Assembly: GCA_050010115.1 (NCBI GenBank)
Contig: JBEKLQ010000084.1
Coordinates: 1-18,587 of the forward strand
Source of the DNA: JAKACA01 sp050010115
Lineage (GTDB): Bacteria > Actinomycetota > Acidimicrobiia > Acidimicrobiales > Bog-793
Length of the DNA: 18,587 nucleotides
Reading direction: 5' to 3'
In this document: one piece after another, positions 13,821-18,587 of the stretch
Layout of the letters: every line of letters starts with the position of its first letter
Numbering within the stretch: the first letter of the stretch is position 1
The notes under the pieces: generated by a model
Database searches by the model: none
Told to the model about the DNA's origin: nothing
What the model saw: only the letters and a program-made list of their open reading frames with translations
Translations under genes and position numbers: made by a program

Positions 13821-14831
13821 ATGACCGATGCACCACCGGGAGGCGGGCCCGACCACGTGCCCGGCGCCGCGTCAGCCGGCGCCGCATCAGCCGGCAGCCA
13901 GATGTCACGACTGCGCGCTCAGCTGAACGAGCAGGTCGCCAAAGTCGTCGTCGGGCAGGCCCACGTCGTCGACGCCACGCTGATCGCGATCTCCGTCGGC
14001 GGCCATCTCCTGCTCGAGGGCCCTCCCGGAGTGGCGAAGACCTTGCTGGCGTCGGCCACGGCGCGAGCCTGTGGCCTCGACAACCGGCGTATCCAGTTCA
14101 CGCCGGACATGCTGCCGTCGGACGTGACGGGGACGTTGACGCTGAGGGGGCAGGAGCTCGCGTGGCGGCCGGGGCCGGTGTTCACGAACCTGTTGTTGGC
14201 AGACGAGATCAACCGCACACCGCCCAAGACCCAGGCAGCCCTGCTCGAAGCGATGCAGGAAGGCCAGGTGACGATCGACGGGGTCGAGCACCGCTTGCCA
14301 CAACCCTTCACGGTGCTCGCGACCCAGAACCCGATCGAGTACGAGGGGACATACCAGCTGCCCGAGGCTCAGCTCGACCGTTTCCTCATGAAGGTCATCG
14401 TCACGTACCCGTCAGCCGCCGAAGAAGAAACCCTGCTGAAGCTCCGGCACTCAGGCGTCGCTCCGGTCACGCTCGGTGACGTGGCGACCATCGCCGGCGC
14501 CAGCGACTTGATGGCCGCACGCGCCGAGGTCGATGCCGTCACGGTTCATGACGCCATCGTGTCCTACATCGCCGCCCTCGTGCGCCGGACCCGGGAACTG
14601 CCAAGCGTCTCCCTCGGGGCCAGCCCAAGGGCGGCGGTGCACTTGCTGGCTGCCGCCAAGGCCTCGGCCTGCCTGTCGGGCCGGTCCTACGTCGTACCCG
14701 ACGACGTCGTGGCGCTCGCCGTGCCCGTGCTCGGGCACCGCATACTGCTGACGCCCGAGGCGGAGCTCGACCGCTTCACGCCGGCCGACGCCCTCGCGAA
14801 CGCGCTGTCGAGCGTGCCGATCCCGAGGTAG
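13821..14831 (+). CDS. MoxR-family AAA+ ATPase
   Basis: A 336-residue ATPase. Walker A is GPPGVAKT (residues 67-74), Walker B LLLADE (124-129), sensor 1 ATQNP (167-171) and the arginine-finger region LPEAQLDRF (180-188). SLGASPRAAVHLL near residue 270 is the MoxR sensor-2 helix. The first 28 residues are a Gly/Ala/Ser-rich extension with a 15-bp duplicated segment. MoxR ATPases are thought to remodel or load cofactors into partner proteins, often with DUF58 or von Willebrand-type proteins; the DUF58 gene starts 3 bp downstream. It is cytoplasmic, acting at the membrane through its partners. The ATG at 13821 is fixed by AAAGGA 8 nt upstream. Confidence 0.92.
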   Translation: MTDAPPGGGPDHVPGAASAGAASAGSQMSRLRAQLNEQVAKVVVGQAHVVDATLIAISVGGHLLLEGPPGVAKTLLASATARACGLDNRRIQFTPDMLPSDVTGTLTLRGQELAWRPGPVFTNLLLADEINRTPPKTQAALLEAMQEGQVTIDGVEHRLPQPFTVLATQNPIEYEGTYQLPEAQLDRFLMKVIVTYPSAAEEETLLKLRHSGVAPVTLGDVATIAGASDLMAARAEVDAVTVHDAIVSYIAALVRRTRELPSVSLGASPRAAVHLLAAAKASACLSGRSYVVPDDVVALAVPVLGHRILLTPEAELDRFTPADALANALSSVPIPR

Positions 14832-14834
14832 GCC

Positions 14835-16121
14835 GTGGCCACCTCCACACCCCGTCCGTGGCCGCGCCCGACCCGCGCGGTCGCGCTCGTGCTCGGTGCG
14901 ATCGCGCTGGGTTCGATGATCCTCCCGGTCCCGGTGCTCGCCTCGGCACTCGCCGTCGCCGCGCTGGCGGGCTGCATCGCTGTCGATGTCATGGCGGCAT
15001 ACCGCCACCACCCGACCCTGGAGCGGACCCGGTTCCCGACGCTGGCACTGCGATCACCGGTCCCGTTCCGGGCCAAGGTCGACGGGGTCGGCCAGGCGCG
15101 CTCGACGCAGCTCCGCCAGCCGGCGCCCCCGGAGCTCCGCGTCCACCCGGTTGAGGTGACCGGCACCGAGCTGGACGGTGAGCTGACCGGCCGGCACCGG
15201 GGAGTCCACCTGCTCGGTCGGGCTGTGATCCGCTCGACCGGACCGCTCGGGCTCGCCTCGCTCGACCGGTCCGTGGGCGACGTCGACGAGGTGACCGTCT
15301 ACCCCGACCTCCCCCGTGCCCGGCGGTTCGCCGCTGCGCGGCGCCGCGGGAGAACGACGGAGGAGGGCCGCATCCGCGCACGGCTCGGGCTCGGCACCGA
15401 ATTCGAAACCATCCGCGACTACTCCCCCGACGACGACATCCGGCAGGTCAACTGGGTGGCGACGGCCAGGGTGGGTCGGCCCATGTCGAACCAGTACCGC
15501 GTGGAGGAGAACCGGGACCTGATCCTGGCAGTCGACGCCGGCAGGCTGATGGCCTCCCCGATCGGTGATCTCACCCGCCTCGACGTCGCCCTCGACGCCG
15601 TCGCCGTGTTGGCCGTGGCAGCGGAAGACGCCGGCGACCGGGTCGGGACGCTGGCGTTCGAGGCAAAGGTCTCACGCGAGCTCGCTCCCCGCCGGCGTGG
15701 CGCCGAAGCGGTCGTGCGGGCGCTGTTCGACCTCGAGCCGACGGAGGTCGAGAGCGACTACGAGCGGGCCTTCTACGCCGTGGGCCGCCACAAGCGGGCC
15801 CTCGTCGTGCTCTTCACCGACCTCGTCGACGACGCCACTTCGCGGACGTTGATCACAGCCGTTCCACTCCTGTGCCGCCATCACGCCGTCCTCGTCGTCA
15901 GCTGCGCCGATCCGGATCTGGCTGCTGCGGTGTCAACACCTCCCGGCGATGTCCGCGCCGTGATGCGGGCGGCCGTGGCGGTCGATCTCCTGGCGAGCCG
16001 GCGGCGCTCGATCCAGCTGCTCGAGCGCCTCGGGGCCACGGTCGTCGAAGCGCCCGCCCAATCGCTCGGCCCCGCCTCCGTGAGCGCGTACCTCAGGCTG
16101 AAGCAGAGAGCCCGCGTCTGA
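14835..16121 (+). CDS. DUF58 domain-containing membrane-anchored protein
   Basis: A 428-residue protein. Two adjacent membrane helices (about 14-31 and 34-52) form an N-terminal hairpin. The DUF58 signature lies at about 188-225: GTEFETIRDYSPDDDIRQ and then VNWVATARVGRPMSNQY. It continues into a von Willebrand-like fold: LILAVDAGRLM, where the Asp would begin a MIDAS-like site although the full DxSxS pattern is lost (DAGRL). DUF58 proteins are the usual partners of MoxR ATPases and may be the substrate-binding side of the system. The start is GTG 14835, three bases after the MoxR stop, with GAGGT at 14825-14829. The last 29 bp overlap the end of the SpoIIM-family gene on the other strand. Confidence 0.9.
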   Translation: MATSTPRPWPRPTRAVALVLGAIALGSMILPVPVLASALAVAALAGCIAVDVMAAYRHHPTLERTRFPTLALRSPVPFRAKVDGVGQARSTQLRQPAPPELRVHPVEVTGTELDGELTGRHRGVHLLGRAVIRSTGPLGLASLDRSVGDVDEVTVYPDLPRARRFAAARRRGRTTEEGRIRARLGLGTEFETIRDYSPDDDIRQVNWVATARVGRPMSNQYRVEENRDLILAVDAGRLMASPIGDLTRLDVALDAVAVLAVAAEDAGDRVGTLAFEAKVSRELAPRRRGAEAVVRALFDLEPTEVESDYERAFYAVGRHKRALVVLFTDLVDDATSRTLITAVPLLCRHHAVLVVSCADPDLAAAVSTPPGDVRAVMRAAVAVDLLASRRRSIQLLERLGATVVEAPAQSLGPASVSAYLRLKQRARV

Positions 16122-17100
16122 CCGGTCGCCCACTCGGCGCCGCCGCGGCCGGGATCGTCTCGGGCCGCCCACGCCAGACCACCATCGCCCAGAAACCTCC
16201 CGCCAGCGCCAACCCCACCCCGAAGGCGGCCGGCGTCGGCAGGTCCCACGGGGTGATGATCCCTTCGGTCAGCCCGGCGACCACCAGGAACATCATGACC
16301 GAGAGGGTGGCGCTGGCCACGACAGGCATGGCGCGACCCAGCGCCTCGCCGCGGGTGTCCGTCCGGGGATCGATCAGCGCCCGCGCGATGGCAAAGCCCG
16401 CCGCCCCGGCGATCGTGATGCACGAAAGCTCGAGCAGCCCGTGCGGCACGATGAGGCTGAGAAACCCGCCCAACCCCCCGACGCGCCACTCCAGCGCCCC
16501 GAGCACCCCGACGAGGGCTCCATTGTAGGCAAGGAAGTACGCCGTGAGCAGCCCGCCCGTGAACCCGCCGCCGATCGCCAGCACGGCCACCTTGATGTTG
16601 TTGACGAAGATGGCGACCGCAAGCCCTGCTCGGCCGGGGATGGAGACGTTGTAGAAGCCCCCCTTGTTGTGCGCCGACACATGGAAGCCCGCCGGGAGGA
16701 GGCCGGCCGCTGACGACGGGTCCGCCGCTCCCCACAGCGCGCCGAGGGCGATGGACCCGAAGAGGATGGCAGCCGCGAGCGGGAGGCAGCCGCCGAGCTC
16801 AGCGATCCGTTGCCAGAGGCGCCGCCCCAGGTACTCCGCGGCCGTGTCCGCCCGCTGCGCCTTGGAGTACACCATGGAGTGGGCGCGCACGACGAGACCC
16901 TGGAGGCGGATCGTCCCGGCCGCGTCGGGCCACGAACGCTGCGCAACCGCCAGATCGGCAACGACAAAGCGGTAGAGGCGGCCGAGCCGGAGCACGTCCT
17001 CGGGGCTCAGCTTGCCCGGTTGGCCGGCGCCGCCCTTGGTGAGGGCCTCGAGCTCCGCCCAGGTCGGCCCTCGCTCGGCCACGAATCGATCGAGGTTCAT
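16093..17100 (-). CDS. Stage II sporulation protein M (SpoIIM)-family membrane protein
   Basis: A 335-residue protein. The N-terminal ~100 residues are cytoplasmic and helical, opening MNLDRFVAERGPTWAELEAL, as in actinobacterial family members. The rest carries several membrane helices (about 103-124, 158-177, 180-203, 210-240, 257-279, 290-309). The SpoIIM signatures IFVNNIKVA (164-172) and VPHGLLEL (218-225) are present. In spore formers SpoIIM works with SpoIIP and SpoIID in engulfment; here no sporulation genes are in view, and these homologues usually sit next to RDD, DUF58 and MoxR genes. The ATG at 17100 has GGGAG 4 nt upstream (17109-17105). It is divergent from the RDD gene and overlaps the DUF58 gene tail to tail by 29 bp. 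Confidence 0.88.
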   Translation of the reverse strand: MNLDRFVAERGPTWAELEALTKGGAGQPGKLSPEDVLRLGRLYRFVVADLAVAQRSWPDAAGTIRLQGLVVRAHSMVYSKAQRADTAAEYLGRRLWQRIAELGGCLPLAAAILFGSIALGALWGAADPSSAAGLLPAGFHVSAHNKGGFYNVSIPGRAGLAVAIFVNNIKVAVLAIGGGFTGGLLTAYFLAYNGALVGVLGALEWRVGGLGGFLSLIVPHGLLELSCITIAGAAGFAIARALIDPRTDTRGEALGRAMPVVASATLSVMMFLVVAGLTEGIITPWDLPTPAAFGVGLALAGGFWAMVVWRGRPETIPAAAAPSGRPVRRGLSASA

Positions 17101-17155
17101 CGTGCTCCCAACTTCTCACCCAGCTGCCGGCTCTCGACCCGGTCCGTTGAGGTTC

Positions 17156-17161
17156 TACGTT
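17156..17161 (+). promoter_or_regulatory. -10-like element of the RDD gene
   Basis: TACGTT is followed by 8 nt and then GTG at 17170, with no Shine-Dalgarno. TTGAGG at 17147-17152 is too close to be its -35. The 69-bp divergent gap must also hold the SpoIIM promoter. Confidence 0.35.
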
Positions 17162-17169
17162 GTCATACG

Positions 17170-17988
17170 GTGGAACTCGACGACCGGCACGTCACCGCAA
17201 CCCCGGAAGGCGTCCGGCTCGACGTCGTCCTCGCCGGCCTCGGATCCCGGTTCCAGGCCTACGTGCTCGATCTCGTGCTGCAAGTCGTTGCCTTCGTCCT
17301 CTTCGACCTTGCTGAAGGAGCTGCGGTGGGCGGTAACTCGAGCGAGACCGTCCAGCTCATCGCCACCGGAGCGCTGTCATTGTTCGCCTTCTTCGACTTC
17401 GTCGGCTACTTCGTGCTGTGCGAGATGCTGTGGAACGGCAGATCGATCGGGAAGCGCGCCGCCGGCATCAGGGTGGTGCGTGTCGATGGCGGGCCGGTGG
17501 GATTCTTTCCGAGCCTCATCCGGAACGTTCTCCGCCTGGTCGACTTCCTCCCGAGCGCCTATGTCGCCGGGATGCTCACCATCCTCGTCACGCCGAGGAA
17601 CCAACGGCTCGGTGATCTGGCGGCCCGCACCGTGGTCATCCGGGATCGGATGGCAGCGGCTGCCGCCGTCCCGGGTCAGGCGTGGACAAGCAGCGCCGGC
17701 TTCAGCGCATCAACCGGGAGCCAGGCGTTCTGGGCACCCGGCGCCCCGAGCGGCACGTGGCTGCCGCCTGCGTTGATGCACTGGGACGTCAGCGCCGTGC
17801 CGGCACCGGAATTGGCGATGGCGAGGACGTTTCTGGCGAATCGCGCCGGGTACACACCCGAGGCCCGCCAGCGGCTGGCGGCTGACCTTGCCAACCGGAT
17901 CTGGCCGTTCGTCGCTGGGCCGACCGTACCCCCACACCCTGAAGCGTTCCTCGAAATGGTGCTCCAGATAAAGGGGGCTCGCGGCTGA
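17170..17988 (+). CDS. RDD-family membrane protein
   Basis: A 272-residue protein. The RDD signature opens as RFQAYVLDLVL (Arg27, Asp34), and the second block is GRSIGKRAAGIRVVRVDG (90-107) with IRNVLRLVDFLP after it. Membrane helices lie at about 26-45, 62-86 and 121-141. NQRLGDLAARTVVI (144-157) closes the domain. The remaining ~110 residues are soluble, with an Ala/Ser-rich linker and a helical end (LALA, RQRLAADLANRIW). RDD proteins are of uncertain function; some affect ion or osmotic tolerance. GTG 17170 is the first start compatible with the domain, and the frame upstream runs antisense to the SpoIIM gene. Its place beside SpoIIM, DUF58 and MoxR genes matches the order I recall from mycobacteria. 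Confidence 0.87.
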   Translation: MELDDRHVTATPEGVRLDVVLAGLGSRFQAYVLDLVLQVVAFVLFDLAEGAAVGGNSSETVQLIATGALSLFAFFDFVGYFVLCEMLWNGRSIGKRAAGIRVVRVDGGPVGFFPSLIRNVLRLVDFLPSAYVAGMLTILVTPRNQRLGDLAARTVVIRDRMAAAAAVPGQAWTSSAGFSASTGSQAFWAPGAPSGTWLPPALMHWDVSAVPAPELAMARTFLANRAGYTPEARQRLAADLANRIWPFVAGPTVPPHPEAFLEMVLQIKGARG

Positions 17989-17996
17989 CCCGTGCC

Positions 17997-18033
17997 GCCG
18001 GCGCTCTCCGATGATCCGCTGACTCGCGCCGGC
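17997..18033. terminator. Possible bidirectional hairpin between RDD and PadR genes
   Basis: GCCGGCGC (17997-18004) and GCGCCGGC (18026-18033) form a perfect 8-bp inverted repeat with a 21-nt loop. It lies in the 62-bp gap between two convergent stops, where a terminator is expected. The loop is long and no T tract follows on either strand, so the call is weak. Confidence 0.3.
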
Positions 18034-18050
18034 CTAGAGGTCGCCCAATC

Positions 18051-18587
18051 TCACAGCTCGACGCTGTCGTCCTCGTCGTCGGTGTCGTCGTCGGCGAAGT
18101 CACCTTCGGCTGGCTCGGCCGCGCCAGTGGGGTCGTTCGAGCCCCAAAAGCCCCAGGGCCCGAAGGGGCCGCTGCCCGCAGTGCCGGCAGGGCTGCCGGG
18201 GCCACCCGTCGGGCCGAACAGCCAACCGGGGAAGCCGAAGCCGCCGAACGGCCCCGAGCGTGGCCTGAAAGCGCCCGGGCGACCGGACGGGGCATTCGGG
18301 ACGATGGTGCTCAATTGCCGGCGGAATTCAGCCAGCAGGCTGACGACCTGGGCGCGCTGCTCGTCGGTGCCTTGCGTGGCGACGAACGCCACTCCGACGG
18401 CAGCATCGCGGATCGCCATGATCAGGTCGATGGGCGGAGCTCCGGTCGAAGTAGCGAAGTGCTCCCACGGCGGGCGCCCCGTTCCGCCGGCACGAGCCGC
18501 CTCAGCGCGGCCCGTATCGGTGATCTCGAAGAGGCGCTTGCCGTCGGGCGACTGGTGGCTCGTGACGAGGCCCTCGTCCTCGAGCAT
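18051..18587 (-). CDS. PadR-family transcriptional regulator, C-terminal part (cut by window edge)
   Basis: The frame enters at the right edge and runs 178 codons to a TGA at 18053-18051. The visible start LEDEGLVTS, then DGKRLFEITDTGRAEAA, is the end of the PadR winged-helix DNA-binding domain; the recognition helix lies outside the window. The codon at the edge reads Met but is probably internal. Residues about 37-97 form the helical C-terminal dimerisation region. After that comes an unusual tail of about 75 residues: Gly/Pro/Phe/Trp-rich (about 103-150), then strongly acidic (about 158-178, with DDDTDDEDD). PadR proteins usually repress nearby transport or stress genes; the target here is not visible. 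Confidence 0.8.
   Translation of the reverse strand: MLEDEGLVTSHQSPDGKRLFEITDTGRAEAARAGGTGRPPWEHFATSTGAPPIDLIMAIRDAAVGVAFVATQGTDEQRAQVVSLLAEFRRQLSTIVPNAPSGRPGAFRPRSGPFGGFGFPGWLFGPTGGPGSPAGTAGSGPFGPWGFWGSNDPTGAAEPAEGDFADDDTDDEDDSVEL

Overview
The window is high-GC, densely coded DNA with frequent GTG starts and several starts that look leaderless. Gene content and order suggest an actinobacterium, perhaps of the Acidimicrobiia; that placement is inference. No rRNA, tRNA, CRISPR array, insertion sequence or prophage was seen. The longest stretch without a gene is 182 bp.

Layout. (1) 1-887, minus strand: pyrE followed by the start of a CvpA/MarP-like membrane protein cut by the window edge. (2) 1027-3058, plus: a tightly overlapping trio, a VIT1/CCC1-type metal transporter, a SixA-like histidine phosphatase and an S51-type peptidase. 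(3) 3083-4509, minus: two tandem cyclophilin-type prolyl isomerases, one membrane-anchored and one cytoplasmic. (4) 4596-6950, plus: aspartate kinase, with a probable internal beta-subunit start, and aspartate-semialdehyde dehydrogenase. These are the first and second steps of the aspartate-family amino-acid pathway. A run of G tracts lies between them. (5) 7133-8620, minus: a compact type-3 (archaeal/eukaryote-like) prolyl-tRNA synthetase. The gap between it and asd holds an AT-rich, operator-like island and short GC-rich direct repeats. (6) 8690-17988: a large envelope-associated module. On the plus strand it runs: secreted PQQ-like beta-propeller, multi-TM protein with a very long proline-rich tail, DUF4129 protein, DUF4350 protein, MoxR-type AAA+ ATPase, DUF58 protein. 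A SpoIIM-family membrane protein follows on the minus strand, overlapping DUF58 tail to tail, then a divergent RDD-family membrane protein. (7) 18051-18587, minus: C-terminal part of a PadR-family regulator with an unusual Gly/Phe/Pro-rich and acidic tail, cut by the window edge.

How the parts fit. The block from the proline-rich protein to RDD has the same gene families, order and strand switch that I recall for M. tuberculosis Rv3689-Rv3695 (membrane protein, DUF4129, DUF4350, MoxR2, DUF58, SpoIIM on the opposite strand, RDD). That is recall, not a search. MoxR ATPases with DUF58 partners are thought to act as chaperone-like remodelling systems, and the membrane proteins here would give such a system an envelope location. 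The beta-propeller gene lies 5 bp upstream of the next start, so it is probably co-transcribed, making it a candidate extracytoplasmic component or client. No biochemical role for the block can be read from sequence alone.
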